Assembly: GCF_012927105.1 (NCBI RefSeq)
Contig: NZ_JABBFV010000001.1
Span: 434,001 to 498,000 of the forward strand
DNA: 64,000 nt
From: Sphingobium psychrophilum
GTDB lineage: Bacteria > Pseudomonadota > Alphaproteobacteria > Sphingomonadales > Sphingomonadaceae
Direction of reading: 5' to 3'
The notes beneath the pieces are model-generated. The model was not told where the DNA came from. It saw nothing but the letters and a program-made list of their open reading frames with translations, and did no database searches. Shown piece by piece: positions 32,458 through 42,059 of the stretch. The position numbers were made by a program, and so were the translations under genes. Numbering within the stretch: the stretch's first letter is position 1; each line of letters begins with the position of its first letter.

Positions 32458-33012
32458 TTAGCCTTTCATCGCCTGGGCGAGCGTATTCAAACGTGTGCGG
32501 ATGGAGCTGTCGATCATTTGGCTGCCGATCTTGACGACCAGCCCGCCCAGGATCGCAGGGTCGACCTTTGCGTCGAGCATGACGTCGCGGCCGACGCGCG
32601 CCTTCAGGTTGCTGGTCAGGGCGCCGATCTGGGTCTTGGTGAGGGGGTGGGCGCTCGTTACTTCGGCGCGGACCTCACCCTTGTGATTCGACAGCAGCGT
32701 TTCATAGGCGCGGATGACCGCGGGTAACTGGCCAAGGCGCCGGTTCTGGGCGAGCACGCCCAGAAATTTCGTCGTCAGCGGGTCGGTCCCCATGGAGGAT
32801 GCGACGGCGGCGATCGTCTTGCCACTTACATCCCGGCTGAGCACGGGGCTGTTGATCAGACCCTTGAAATCGGGGGATTGGGCGACAGCCGCCTTCAACC
32901 CGGCCAGGCTGTCCGCCACCGTGTCGAGCGATTGCGCGTCGCGAGCCAGATCGAACAGCGCCACCGCGTAGCGGCCGCTGAGGCTAGCCTGAATGCCGCT
33001 GTTAATCTCCAC
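32458..33012 (-). CDS. atpH: ATP synthase F1 delta subunit
   Basis: 184 residues, the peripheral-stalk connector (OSCP-type) of F1. N-terminal helical bundle with [10 protein letters not shown] and the C-terminal [16 protein letters not shown] motif, typical of delta. It is the first gene of the operon, with a 183-bp upstream gap (33013-33195) that must hold the operon promoter; I see no convincing -35/-10 pair there. Confidence 0.95.
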   Translation of the reverse strand: MEINSGIQASLSGRYAVALFDLARDAQSLDTVADSLAGLKAAVAQSPDFKGLINSPVLSRDVSGKTIAAVASSMGTDPLTTKFLGVLAQNRRLGQLPAVIRAYETLLSNHKGEVRAEVTSAHPLTKTQIGALTSNLKARVGRDVMLDAKVDPAILGGLVVKIGSQMIDSSIRTRLNTLAQAMKG

Positions 33013-33195
33013 GCGCTTGCCGTCCTCCGTAATTGCGGGTCATGCAAAAAGAGGGCGCGGTCTGATCCCGTCCCGTGCCCCTGTTGCCCGGCCGGTTAGC
33101 AGTGGGATTATGACTATGCAAGTCATGTGACGCGATTCCATCGATAGTGCGAAATCGCACCTATTTGCCTGAGTATTTCAGCCGCGACGAATCGG

Positions 33196-34779
33196 TTATT
33201 CGGCAGGATCGGCCGGGGCAAGCCGTCCTTTTTGGCAATGATACACAATCCGCTCATTGGACTGAGGCGGAAGCAACGCTGTCAGGTCGCTCTGGAGCGT
33301 GGCGATCCGGGCGAGCCGGTCGGAGTCGGTGCCGCAGCCCTTGATCGGCGCCTTGCCCGTCTCGTCCTTCAAAAGCGCGCGGGCTTTGTCCATCGTATCG
33401 AGATCGGGCAGCCAGCGCTGCACCCGCAGCGTGCCGGTCGCCGGGTCGAATTGGCTGGTGGACACATAATTGGCCTCGTCGGGTACGCTTGCCCGCTGCC
33501 ATAGCGTGCCGGACGCGACATATTGGGTGTCGCCATTGACGCAGCCGCCTTCTGCCCAGTTGAGGCCGACGTCGTTAGGCTGCGATATGGTCAGCCTGCT
33601 GCGCGCGAGGTCGATCTTGCAGATATTCTCACCGGCCCAGGCGAAGGCGGTGTTGCCGACGATCGACGTGTCCGCGGGCAGCTTCACTTTTTCGTCGATG
33701 CTGGAAAAACTGGGCTTGAGGAAGAAGATGCCCAGCGCCGCGAACAGCAGCACGCCGCCGCCCGCCAGGAACCAGGTCGACTGCTTTTCCTTACCCTGGG
33801 TGTAGAACAGCCCACCCGCGCCCATGCCCAGCACGGCTAGCGCCAGCAGCACGGCGGCACCGGCCATCGCATTTTCGCGCGCGGTGATGACGTCGCGTTC
33901 TGCCGCGTCGCGGGCGCGGGTCATGGCGTCTTCGCGCGCATCGGCGCTGGCCCGGCTCTTCTGCTCGGTCGCCTGCGATTCGCGCTGGGTGATGCTGGAT
34001 TCCGCCGCGTCGGCTTCCGCCATGGAGCGGCAGGGGACGATGGTGTGGAGCGAGGAGACGCCCGCCTGGCGCAGGAAGGACGCGACCTCCCGCCATGATA
34101 CGGCGAATCCGAACTCCGCGTCGTTGCCGTCCGATACGGACCCGAAGCTGTTGACCCCCAGAACTCGGCCGCAATCGTCGGTCAGCGGGCCGCCGCTATT
34201 GCCAGCCGCGAGCGGCGCGGTGTGGAGCAGCGTGTCGAAGCTCTGGCTGGCGCGGCCGGACGAGACATTGCCGCTGGTCTTCACCGTCGCGAGCGGCTCG
34301 ACCATCTGCTTGAGACCCAGCCCCTGCGCCCGGTCGACCGTGCCGGGATAGCCGATCGCGGTGACATGCTGCCCGTCGCTGACCGCGCCCGCGTAAAAGG
34401 TCGATACCGGCAGGCGGCCTTCTTCCAACTGGATCAGGGCCAGGTCGTTGCCCGGCGAATAGGCAATGATTCGCCCGCCATAGGTTTTGCGCCCTTCGGA
34501 CGGGATCACGCCGATAACGAGATTTTTCTCCTCGCGCGCCAGTTCGACGACATGGGCGTTGGTCAGCACCTTGTCCGGGGCGACGGCAAAGCCGCTGCCA
34601 TGGCCGACGAAATAGGCGTCCGATCCGTCGGTCGCGACCAGCGCAACGCGCACCACCCCGCGCGCGGCGGCGGCGATGTCCTGCTGTTCGGCATGGAGCG
34701 AGGCTGGCGCAAGCAGGGCGAGCGCGCAGGCGAAGGCAGGGGTGAAGCGGCGGAGCAGGGCGACCATAGATGCGCGCAT
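33196..34779 (-). CDS. Trypsin-like serine protease with membrane-anchored C-terminal half
   Basis: 527 residues. A signal peptide (about 1-30, ending SLHA) precedes an S1C trypsin-like domain. The triad is H76 (TNAHVV), D112 (GNDLALIQ) and S195 (GNSGGPL). No PDZ domain follows. A charged, Ala/Glu-rich coiled-coil-like stretch (about 262-300) leads to two transmembrane helices (about 305-350), then a Cys-containing domain of about 170 residues with no recognised motif. The layout differs from DegP/HtrA. ATG at 34779 or 34767 could start it. It is divergent from ada. Confidence 0.85.
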   Translation of the reverse strand: MRASMVALLRRFTPAFACALALLAPASLHAEQQDIAAAARGVVRVALVATDGSDAYFVGHGSGFAVAPDKVLTNAHVVELAREEKNLVIGVIPSEGRKTYGGRIIAYSPGNDLALIQLEEGRLPVSTFYAGAVSDGQHVTAIGYPGTVDRAQGLGLKQMVEPLATVKTSGNVSSGRASQSFDTLLHTAPLAAGNSGGPLTDDCGRVLGVNSFGSVSDGNDAEFGFAVSWREVASFLRQAGVSSLHTIVPCRSMAEADAAESSITQRESQATEQKSRASADAREDAMTRARDAAERDVITARENAMAGAAVLLALAVLGMGAGGLFYTQGKEKQSTWFLAGGGVLLFAALGIFFLKPSFSSIDEKVKLPADTSIVGNTAFAWAGENICKIDLARSRLTISQPNDVGLNWAEGGCVNGDTQYVASGTLWQRASVPDEANYVSTSQFDPATGTLRVQRWLPDLDTMDKARALLKDETGKAPIKGCGTDSDRLARIATLQSDLTALLPPQSNERIVYHCQKGRLAPADPAE

Positions 34780-34877
34780 ACATATTGGATGCCGGGCGCG
34801 GCGCAATCGGGAAATGCCCGACCTTTGACAGCAAGGCGCGGGAAGCATGGCCAAGCGCGCATGGCTATTCCATAGGC

Positions 34878-35951
34878 ATGAACCAGATGACTCGCCGCAA
34901 ACCCGCCCCGACGCCCGTTGCCGACGCCATGCCGGATGATGACGCATGCTGGGACGCTTTCCTGGCGCGCGACCGGGCGATGGATGGACGCTTCGTCGGC
35001 TGCGTCGCGACGACCGGCATCTATTGCAAGCCCAGTTGCGCCGCGCGGCACCCGAAGCGGGAAAATATGGCCTTCCTGCCCGATCCGGCGGCGGCGCAGG
35101 CAGCGGGCTATCGCGCCTGCCTGCGCTGCCATCCCGATGCGGTCGGGCGCGACCGGCTGGCCGTGGCGGCGGCGATCGCCTTTATAGAGGCGGCGGAGGA
35201 AACGCCCCGGCTGGAGGCGATCGCGGCGCATGCGGGCTATGCGCCGCATCATTTCCACCGCCTGTTCAAGCGCGAGACGGGGCTGACCCCCGCCGCCTAT
35301 GCCCGCGGCGTGCGGGTTGGGCGGCTGAAGGCGACGCTGGCGCAGCCGGGCAGCGTGACCGCGGCCATCTACGATGCGGGCTATAGCGCGCCCAGTCGCG
35401 CCTATGCCGACGCGCGGCAGCATCTGGGCATGACGCCGAGCGCTTGGAAGGATGGCGGACGCGGCGCGACGATTCGCTGGCGCGTGGTGGATAGCAGCCT
35501 GGGTCCGATGCTGGTGGCGGCGACGGACAAGGGGCTGTGCCGGATCAGCTTCGGCGAAGGGGAGGCGGAACTGCGCGCTCGCTTTCCGCACGCCGCGTTA
35601 CTGCCTTCGGATGACGCGCTCGATGCGATGGCGCAGCGGGTGTCGGCGCTGGTCGATGATCCTGGCACGCACGTCGACCTGCCGATCGACGTGCGCGGCA
35701 CCGCCTTCCAGCAGGCGGTCTGGGCGGCGCTGCGCGCGATCCCGCCGGGCGAGACGCGCAGCTATGGCGAGATCGCCGCAGCGGTCGGACGCCCCGGCGC
35801 GGTCCGGGCGGCGGGGACGGCGTGCGGCGTCAACAATCTGGCCGTCCTCATCCCCTGCCACCGCGTCGTGCGTGGCGACGGCACTCTGGGCGGCTATGCC
35901 TGGGGCGTCGAAAAGAAGCGGGCGCTGCTGGCGCAGGAAAAGGGCAAGTAG
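34878..35951 (+). CDS. ada: Ada-type methylated-DNA repair protein and regulator
   Basis: 357 residues joining three parts. The N-Ada zinc domain has C50, C54, C81 and C84; C50 in TTGIYCKPSC would accept methyl from phosphotriesters. An AraC-type helix-turn-helix follows (about 100-180), then the O6-methylguanine transferase domain with LIPCHRVV. In E. coli, methylated Ada activates its own gene and alkA. AAGCGCG at 34853 resembles part of an Ada box, after a TTGACA at 34825. ATG at 34878 (or 34887) is the likely start. Confidence 0.94.
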   Translation: MNQMTRRKPAPTPVADAMPDDDACWDAFLARDRAMDGRFVGCVATTGIYCKPSCAARHPKRENMAFLPDPAAAQAAGYRACLRCHPDAVGRDRLAVAAAIAFIEAAEETPRLEAIAAHAGYAPHHFHRLFKRETGLTPAAYARGVRVGRLKATLAQPGSVTAAIYDAGYSAPSRAYADARQHLGMTPSAWKDGGRGATIRWRVVDSSLGPMLVAATDKGLCRISFGEGEAELRARFPHAALLPSDDALDAMAQRVSALVDDPGTHVDLPIDVRGTAFQQAVWAALRAIPPGETRSYGEIAAAVGRPGAVRAAGTACGVNNLAVLIPCHRVVRGDGTLGGYAWGVEKKRALLAQEKGK

Positions 35952-36022
35952 CGGATTAAATTCATCTTTTCATTTCCGCCGCGCTCCCCCAACTTGGCCA
36001 TGGTCTTTGGGGATATAGACGG

Positions 36023-37552
36023 ATGATGCGATTCTGGATGAAGGCGCTGGTCGGATTGGCGCTGGCGCTGGGCGGCATGGGGACGGCCCATGCGGCGTGG
36101 TGGCAGGCGCAGACCCGGCATTTCACCGTCTATAGCGAAGGCAATGACGAAAAGTTGCGCGGCTTTGCCGAACGGCTGGAGAAGTTCGACTTCCTGCTGC
36201 GGCGATTGACCGGCGTGGCCACTCCCGAAGCAGGCAGCCCGGTCAAGGTCTATCTGTTGTCGAGCGAGGCCAAGGTGAAGGCGCTGGCGCGCAATCCCAA
36301 TATTGCGGGCTATTATACGACATCGGAACGCACGGCCTATGCGTTCCTGTCGCGCGGAGGGAAGGACAGCAAGTTCGACATGGGCGCGGAAGAAGTGCTC
36401 TTCCACGAATATACCCATCATTTCATGCTGCACCATTTTCCCGCCGCCTATCCGACATGGTATGTCGAGGGGTTCGCAGAGTTTTTTTCGGTCGTGAAGT
36501 TCCCGAAGGATGGCTCAATCCAGTTCGCCCATGTCCCCATGGCGCGGGTGCCGGGGCTGGTGCTGGGCCAACCCTATCCGCTCAAGCAACTATTCGCCCG
36601 CGACACCGAAGGACTGAGCCTGCGCGATGGCGATCGCTATTATGGCACGGCATGGTTGCTGACCCATTATTATTTTCAGCAGAAAAATGCGCGAACCGCA
36701 GAAATGACGCGATATTTGAGGGATCTGGCTGGCGGGGTGCCAGACATCCAGCCGGACCGCTATTTCGATGGCGGACTGGACGCTCTGGAGAAGGATCTGA
36801 AGGCCTATATGCGCCATCGGCTCAATATTTCGGTGCTGACCCCCAAGGAAATGGTGATCGGTGAGATCGCCATCAGCCCGGTCGATCCGGCTCAGGGCGC
36901 GCTGTTGGAGGATGAATTACGGCTTATCCACCGCCCGCCCGCGGAAGAACTGCCTGGAATTGCCACCACGATCCGCACCGAGGCGGCGCAATATCCCGGC
37001 AGCGCCTATGCCCAGGCCCTGCTCGCCGAAGCCGAATGGGCGGTCGAGCAAAAGGAGGCTGCGCTGGCCGCCGCCGACCGGGCCATCGCGATCGATCCCC
37101 AATCGGCGCGTGCCTATGCGGTGCGGGCGAACGTGCTGCTGGAACGTGCGCAGGATAGCGATGCGGAAGGCGATTGGAAAGCCGCGCTCACATCCATCGT
37201 GCGCGCCAATCGGGCCGATACAGAAGATCCGGTGCCGCTGGCGCTTTTCTATCGCTATCATGCGATGCGCGGCGGCAAGATGCCTGACCTGGGCTATGAC
37301 GGCCTCTACAAGGCGTTCACCCTGTTGCCGCAAAACCCCAATTATCGTTTCAACATGGCGCAGGCGATGGCGTTTCGCGGCGAATATGAGGCCGCATCGA
37401 TCCTGCTCGATCCGATCGCCTTTTCACCCCATGGGTCGGGGATGCGCGACGCGGCGCTGAAGATGAAGGCGCAATATGAGGCGCGAGGTGAGAAGAAGGC
37501 CGCTGCTAAGCCCGGTGTTGGGCCGGCTGGAAATCCCGCACCCGCTTCATGA
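36023..37552 (+). CDS. Secreted HExxH metallopeptidase-like protein with TPR repeats
   Basis: 509 residues. Signal peptide about 1-24 (ending AHAA). A zinc-peptidase motif HEYTHH starts at residue 128 and a downstream Glu is in GFAEFF (E153), spaced 20 residues after the second His as in gluzincins. The C-terminal half (about 320-480) holds tetratricopeptide repeats (AAADRAIAIDPQSARAYAVR). It is probably a periplasmic peptidase acting with a binding platform; the target is unknown. Its last 47 bp overlap the convergent DUF1289 gene. Confidence 0.82.
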   Translation: MMRFWMKALVGLALALGGMGTAHAAWWQAQTRHFTVYSEGNDEKLRGFAERLEKFDFLLRRLTGVATPEAGSPVKVYLLSSEAKVKALARNPNIAGYYTTSERTAYAFLSRGGKDSKFDMGAEEVLFHEYTHHFMLHHFPAAYPTWYVEGFAEFFSVVKFPKDGSIQFAHVPMARVPGLVLGQPYPLKQLFARDTEGLSLRDGDRYYGTAWLLTHYYFQQKNARTAEMTRYLRDLAGGVPDIQPDRYFDGGLDALEKDLKAYMRHRLNISVLTPKEMVIGEIAISPVDPAQGALLEDELRLIHRPPAEELPGIATTIRTEAAQYPGSAYAQALLAEAEWAVEQKEAALAAADRAIAIDPQSARAYAVRANVLLERAQDSDAEGDWKAALTSIVRANRADTEDPVPLALFYRYHAMRGGKMPDLGYDGLYKAFTLLPQNPNYRFNMAQAMAFRGEYEAASILLDPIAFSPHGSGMRDAALKMKAQYEARGEKKAAAKPGVGPAGNPAPAS

Positions 37553-37676
37553 CGGCGGCGCGCGCCGCTTCTGTCATGCTGCGCCAATGGACGATCTCAT
37601 CTATCGTCCGGCCGCATCCGGTGCAGCTTTTCCGCTCCCGGTCGAGGGCACATAGATTACGGCAGGGCGTCTCCAT
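37506..37676 (-). CDS. DUF1289 small cysteine-rich protein
   Basis: 56 residues. Four cysteines (C5, C9, C18, C21) occur as CRNLC and CTGCG, followed by TIDEIVHW, the DUF1289 pattern; they could bind a metal or Fe-S centre. Its ATG overlaps the priA stop by one base (TGATG), so it is translationally coupled to priA. It overlaps the convergent TPR peptidase gene by 47 bp. Function of the family is unknown. Confidence 0.88.
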   Translation of the reverse strand: METPCRNLCALDRERKSCTGCGRTIDEIVHWRSMTEAARAAVMKRVRDFQPAQHRA

Positions 37677-39847
37677 CACATGAAGCTGTAGGGATCGACG
37701 TCCACCGCGACGCGCGTTCCCGATTTCCAAGCCAGATTGCCCAGCCATTCGCGGATCGCCGCCTGGATATCCACCGATCGCGTCGCATGGATCAGCAACC
37801 GATGCCGATGCCGCCCGCGCAGGACGGACAGCGGCGCAGGCGCAGGGCCATAGACGCGCATCCCCTCGATTACCGGGGCCGACTTGCCGATCAGCCGCGC
37901 GGTCTGCGCCGCCTCGTCCGCATTTTCGCTGGAAATGATGATCGCGGCGAAGCGGCCGAAGGGCGGGGCGTTGGCACGCCGCCTGTTCTCCGTCTCGACC
38001 GCATAGAAGCGTTCGGTATCGCCCTGGATCAGCGATTCGATGACTTCGCTGGTCGGCATCCGCGTCTGGATGAACACCTTGCCCGGCTTGGCCCCACGCC
38101 CGGCGCGGCCTGCGACCTGCACGATCTGCTGAAAGGTGCGCTCCGCGGCACGCAGGTCGCCGCCTTCCAGCCCCAGGTCCGCGTCGATCACGCCGACCAG
38201 GGTCAGGTTGGGGAAATGATAGCCTTTGGTTATCAATTGCGTACCGACGATGATGTCGATGTCGCCCGCCTCCACCGACTTGACGAAATCGGCGGCGCGG
38301 GCGGGGGAGGATAGCGTATCGGACGTAGCGATCGCGGTGCGCGCCTGCGGCCATAGCGCCTTCACCTCGTCGGCGATGCGCTCGACGCCGGGGCCGCAGG
38401 CGACCAAGCTGTCCTCTTCCTTGCAATCCGGGCAGCGGCGCGGGGCCGGGATCACATGGCCGCAATGATGGCAGGCGAGGCGATGGGTCAGCCGATGTTC
38501 GACCATCCAGGCGGTGCAATTGGGGCATTGGAAGCGATAGCCGCAATGGCGGCACAGCGTCAGCGGCGCATAGCCACGCCGGTTGAGGAACAGCAGGCTC
38601 TGCTCGCCCTTCGCCATCACCTCGTCGATCGCCTTGACCAAAGGCGGCGCGATCCAGCGGCCGCGTTCGGGCGGGTCGGTCAGCAGGTTGATGCCCTCGA
38701 TCGTGGGCATCTCCGCCCCGCCATAGCGCGAGGGCAGCTTGATCTCCGCATAGCGGCCCAGTTCGACCTGATGCCGCGTTTCGATCGCGGGGGTCGCCGA
38801 CGCCAATATGACGGGGAATTTCTCTATGAGGCCACGCATAACCGCCACGTCGCGGGCATGATAATGGACGCCATCCTCCTGCTTGAAGCTCGCCTCATGC
38901 GCTTCATCCACGACGATGAGGCCGAGGTTCGGATAGGGCAGGAACAGTGCCGAACGCGCGCCTACCACGACTTGCGCCTGACCCGTCGCGATCGCGCGCC
39001 ACGCCCGCCGCCGTTCGGTCTGGCGCAACCCGCTATGCCAGTTGACCGGGATGGTGCCGAACCGTTTCTCGAATCGCTCCAGAAACGGCTCGGTCAACGC
39101 GATTTCCGGCAGCAGCACCAGCACCTGCCGGTCCGCGCGGATCGCCGCCGCGATCGCCTCGAAATAGACCTCCGTCTTGCCGGACCCGGTGACGCCATCC
39201 AGCAGGAAAGGCGCGAAATCATGCGCCCGCACCGCATCTGCCATGATGGTCGCGGCACTGGTTTGCGCTTCCGACAGGAGGGGTTGCGCATGGCCGGGAT
39301 CGGGCATGGGAAAGGGGGTGTCGACGCTCACCTCCACCGGCTCGAAAATATCCTGCTTGATGAGGCCGCGGATAACCGCGTCGCTGACCCCGCCGATCAT
39401 CGCCAGTTCGCGAATCAGACCCTGCCGATCGCCGATCCGTTCCAATGCCTGCGTGCGCTGCTCGGTCATCCGTTCGGGCACCGCCCCGGTCGCGCGATAT
39501 TCGATCACCGTGCGCGTGCCCTCCAGCGCCGCCATGGATGACAAGGCCATGCGCAGCACGGCGGCAGGGGGGCTAAGATAATAATCCGCGGTCCATTCGA
39601 TCAGCCGGCGCAGCGTTTCGGGCAAGGGCGGCGCGTCCACCACCTCCAGCAGGTTACGCAGGCGATTGTCGCCGACCGTCTCCACATCGGGGAAGCTGCC
39701 TTCCTCCCACACCACGCCGATCAACTGGCGCGGCCCCAGCGGCGCGACGACGATGCTGCCGGGCCTGACGGTCATGCCATGGGGCACGCGATAGTCGAGC
39801 GGCCCCAGGGCGGCATTGAGAATGAGGACACGGGCGCGCGAAGACAT
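37676..39847 (-). CDS. priA: Primosomal replication-restart helicase PriA
   Basis: 723 residues. DNA-binding N-domain, then a superfamily 2 helicase: Walker A DGVTGSGKTEVY, DEAH box as VVDEAHEASFKQ, and the zinc-binding region with CRHCGYRFQCPNC, CHHCGH and CPDC. It reloads the replisome at stalled forks. Length and motif order are normal. It is followed directly by the DUF1289 gene. Confidence 0.97.
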   Translation of the reverse strand: MSSRARVLILNAALGPLDYRVPHGMTVRPGSIVVAPLGPRQLIGVVWEEGSFPDVETVGDNRLRNLLEVVDAPPLPETLRRLIEWTADYYLSPPAAVLRMALSSMAALEGTRTVIEYRATGAVPERMTEQRTQALERIGDRQGLIRELAMIGGVSDAVIRGLIKQDIFEPVEVSVDTPFPMPDPGHAQPLLSEAQTSAATIMADAVRAHDFAPFLLDGVTGSGKTEVYFEAIAAAIRADRQVLVLLPEIALTEPFLERFEKRFGTIPVNWHSGLRQTERRRAWRAIATGQAQVVVGARSALFLPYPNLGLIVVDEAHEASFKQEDGVHYHARDVAVMRGLIEKFPVILASATPAIETRHQVELGRYAEIKLPSRYGGAEMPTIEGINLLTDPPERGRWIAPPLVKAIDEVMAKGEQSLLFLNRRGYAPLTLCRHCGYRFQCPNCTAWMVEHRLTHRLACHHCGHVIPAPRRCPDCKEEDSLVACGPGVERIADEVKALWPQARTAIATSDTLSSPARAADFVKSVEAGDIDIIVGTQLITKGYHFPNLTLVGVIDADLGLEGGDLRAAERTFQQIVQVAGRAGRGAKPGKVFIQTRMPTSEVIESLIQGDTERFYAVETENRRRANAPPFGRFAAIIISSENADEAAQTARLIGKSAPVIEGMRVYGPAPAPLSVLRGRHRHRLLIHATRSVDIQAAIREWLGNLAWKSGTRVAVDVDPYSFM

Positions 39848-39886
39848 GGACCGTCCTTTAGCGCGCCGGGCGCGCCAGGCAAATCG

Positions 39887-40540
39887 TCACAGCCGCCAGC
39901 TCAGCGTCAGCCAGGGAATATGGGCGACTGTATCGGGCCGTCCGTCGCGAAAATTCTGCTGGCGCATATAGAGAAATTGGGCGTCCACCGCGCTGGCGAT
40001 CGGGTGGCGCAGGCCGATCTGGTTGCGCATCGTCGCGAGGCCTGTCCGGTCGCTCGGCCGCGCGCGGTTGAGGTGGAAGAAGATTTCGGTCGCCGCGATC
40101 ACGGTCCATCGCTTCGCCCGGTCGATCGGCACCGCCGCCTGCACCCGCTGGCGCAGCCGCCAGCTGGCCTCGTTCGCCGTGCTGAAGAAACGCTGCTCGA
40201 TCCGGGTGCGACTGATCCAGATGCCGCTGGTCAGCGTGGCTTGCTGAAACAGGCGCATTTCCTGGTCCACTTCGCTGCGCAGATAGGCAATGCCGCTGCC
40301 CAGTTGCAGCGCCGGGGTGATCCGATGATCGATGGTGAGGCGGGCGAGAAACTGCTCGCCGCCGCTCTGGCCGTCGGACCGGATACGCTGGCTTGAATCG
40401 ATAGTGACGATGTTTGTGTCGCCGGCATGCAGGATCGCCTGCTCCGTGGTCCAGGCCTGTGTTTCTTCCGTCGCGGCCCGTGCCGGCGATGCGCCCCACA
40501 GGGCCATCGGAATCGTCAGCAGACGGGCGTGGCGCTTCAT
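39887..40540 (-). CDS. DUF2490 outer-membrane beta-barrel protein
   Basis: 217 residues. Signal peptide (about 1-22, ending ARAA), then alternating amphipathic beta-strands ending in PWLTLSWRL, as in DUF2490 small barrels. The segments [14 protein letters not shown] and [10 protein letters not shown] are characteristic. It is probably an outer-membrane protein of unknown function. The 130-bp gap to the next gene is unremarkable. Confidence 0.83.
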   Translation of the reverse strand: MKRHARLLTIPMALWGASPARAATEETQAWTTEQAILHAGDTNIVTIDSSQRIRSDGQSGGEQFLARLTIDHRITPALQLGSGIAYLRSEVDQEMRLFQQATLTSGIWISRTRIEQRFFSTANEASWRLRQRVQAAVPIDRAKRWTVIAATEIFFHLNRARPSDRTGLATMRNQIGLRHPIASAVDAQFLYMRQQNFRDGRPDTVAHIPWLTLSWRL

Positions 40541-40670
40541 ATTTGGTCCTTTGGAAAGGTGCGTCGGCCTTAATCGCGCGCGTCAGGCGATGCAATTCAT
40601 GCCGTCGCCATGGCGAATCCGGCCGCCAGCGGTTAAAGGAGCGCGATTCGCCCTATCCCCGGAGTCCCCC

Positions 40671-41324
40671 ATGAAATTCTTCGTCGACACCGCCGACACC
40701 GCCGACATTCGCGAACTGGCCGCCACCGGCCTGCTGGACGGCGTCACCACCAATCCCTCGCTGATTCACAAGTCGGGCCGCAAGTTTCTGGAAGTGGTCG
40801 AGGAAATCTGCGGCATCGTGGATGGCCCGGTGTCCGCCGAAGTCGTTGCGCTCGACCATGAGACGATGATGCAGGAAGCCGCCGTGCTGCGGAAGATCGC
40901 CGACAATGTGTGCATCAAGGTGCCTCTGACGATCGACGGCCTCAAGACCTGCAAGGCGCTGACGGACGACGGCGCGATGGTCAATGTCACGCTCTGCTTC
41001 TCGGCCAATCAGGCGCTGCTGGCGGCGAAGGCCGGCGCCAGCTTCATCTCGCCCTTCGTCGGCCGGCACGATGATAACGGGTTTGACGGCATGGCGCTGA
41101 TCGCCGACATCCGCCTGATCTACGACAATTACGGCTTCGACACCGAAATCCTGGTCGCGTCGGTCCGGCACCCCATCCATGTGCTGGAAGCGGCTCGTAT
41201 CGGTGCCGACGTCATGACCGCGCCGCCTTCGGTCATCAAGATGTTGTCCAAGCATGTGCTGACCGACAAGGGGCTGGAAGGCTTCGCCGCTGACTGGGCC
41301 AAGACCGGCCAGACGATTCTGTGA
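40671..41324 (+). CDS. fsa: Fructose-6-phosphate aldolase / transaldolase-like protein
   Basis: 217 residues. The short transaldolase (TalC/FSA) class: [25 protein letters not shown], and the Schiff-base Lys in IKVPLT. The length fits Fsa and the small transaldolases; sequence alone does not separate the two activities. ATG at 40671 is preceded by GGAG. A long hairpin follows the stop. Confidence 0.92.
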   Translation: MKFFVDTADTADIRELAATGLLDGVTTNPSLIHKSGRKFLEVVEEICGIVDGPVSAEVVALDHETMMQEAAVLRKIADNVCIKVPLTIDGLKTCKALTDDGAMVNVTLCFSANQALLAAKAGASFISPFVGRHDDNGFDGMALIADIRLIYDNYGFDTEILVASVRHPIHVLEAARIGADVMTAPPSVIKMLSKHVLTDKGLEGFAADWAKTGQTIL

Positions 41325-41334
41325 TGTGACGGTG

Positions 41335-41400
41335 CCGGCCCGCGGCCCCACCCGGCTTTCCACAGTTTATCTTGGAAGGTCGGGTGGTGCCGCGAGCCGG
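41335..41400. other. 66-nt long hairpin after the transaldolase gene
   Basis: Bases 41335-41362 pair with 41373-41400: 28 positions with two mismatches and two G-U pairs, around a 10-base loop. It begins 11 bases after the fsa stop. No U-tract follows and the next gene is 76 bases on. It may terminate, stabilise the mRNA, or act as a structured RNA. Confidence 0.65.
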
Positions 41401-41476
41401 TGCGGCCTTCAAACAAAGATGTCGCTGGAACCAGCGGCCGGCCCCGCTCATTGTCCTTGGACAAAGGAGGTTGCCG

Positions 41477-41818
41477 ATGTTCGTCGCGGTCTATTGGTGG
41501 CGGGTCCATCCGGGCAAGGAGGATCAATTCCGTGCCGCCTGGCGGCGTGGCACCGATCTGATACGGGAAATTTATGGCAGCTATGGTTCACGACTGCATC
41601 GCGATGCCGACGGTCGCTTCGTGGGCTATGCCGAATGGCCGGATGAGGTGACATGGCGCAAGGCGTTCGACCAAAAGATGGTCTATGATGATCCTGCAAC
41701 CCGCGCCGCCTTTATCGATGCGATTGCGCAAGTGCCGACCGATGCCGATCCTATCTTCACCATGTCCGTGACCGACGACTTGCTCGCGCGGGCAACATCC
41801 CGGCAAAGGCAGCCATGA
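41477..41818 (+). CDS. ABM-like small monooxygenase-fold protein
   Basis: 113 residues. MFVAVYWWRVHPGKEDQFRAAW, then YGSRLHRDADGRFVGYAEWPDE, suggest the dimeric alpha-beta barrel of antibiotic-biosynthesis-monooxygenase-like proteins. It lacks any diagnostic catalytic motif, so enzyme function is not claimed. AAAGGAGG lies 6 bases before the ATG, among the best ribosome-binding sites in the window. Confidence 0.75.
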   Translation: MFVAVYWWRVHPGKEDQFRAAWRRGTDLIREIYGSYGSRLHRDADGRFVGYAEWPDEVTWRKAFDQKMVYDDPATRAAFIDAIAQVPTDADPIFTMSVTDDLLARATSRQRQP

Positions 41819-41819
41819 C

Positions 41820-41912
41820 ATGTGAGATCCTGATGCGCCCGATTATGGCTTTCTATGGTTCGCCTTGCTGCTGACGTTCATCGGCCTTGGCGTCATGCTT
41901 TTTGGCGTTTGA
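41820..41912 (+). pseudogene. Possible broken small membrane-peptide ORF
   Basis: ATG at 41820 is followed at once by TGA, after which 28 codons stay open to TGA at 41910. They would encode DPDAPDYG and then a hydrophobic helix rich in Leu, Phe and Gly ending in FGV. The run looks like a one-helix membrane peptide with a nonsense codon at position 2, but chance cannot be excluded. Confidence 0.2.
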
Positions 41913-41913
41913 A

Positions 41914-41990
41914 TGGTGACCCCGGCGTGATTCGAACACGCGACCATTCGCTTAGAAGGCGAATGCTCTATCCAACTGAGCTACGGGGCC
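41914..41990 (-). tRNA. tRNA-Arg (anticodon TCT)
   Basis: 77 bases on the minus strand including an encoded CCA. The acceptor arm pairs GGCCCCG with CGGGGTC. The D-arm (AGCTCAGTTGGATAGAGC), anticodon stem TTCGC/GCGAA with loop CTTCTAA, and T-arm with GTTCGAATC are canonical. Anticodon TCT reads AGA and AGG. Confidence 0.96.
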
Positions 41991-42059
41991 GTGCGCGTGT
42001 CGCGATAGCGGGCGTCAAGCCAGCTTGCAATCACCTGACCACGCGATATGCAGGTTCGC

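Noticed and set aside
33013..33195. A defined promoter for the atp operon
   Set aside because: CATAAT occurs but no acceptable -35 at the right spacing could be found.
41914..41990. tRNA-Arg as an integration site
   Set aside because: No integrase, no duplicated tRNA 3' end and only ordinary genes on either side.
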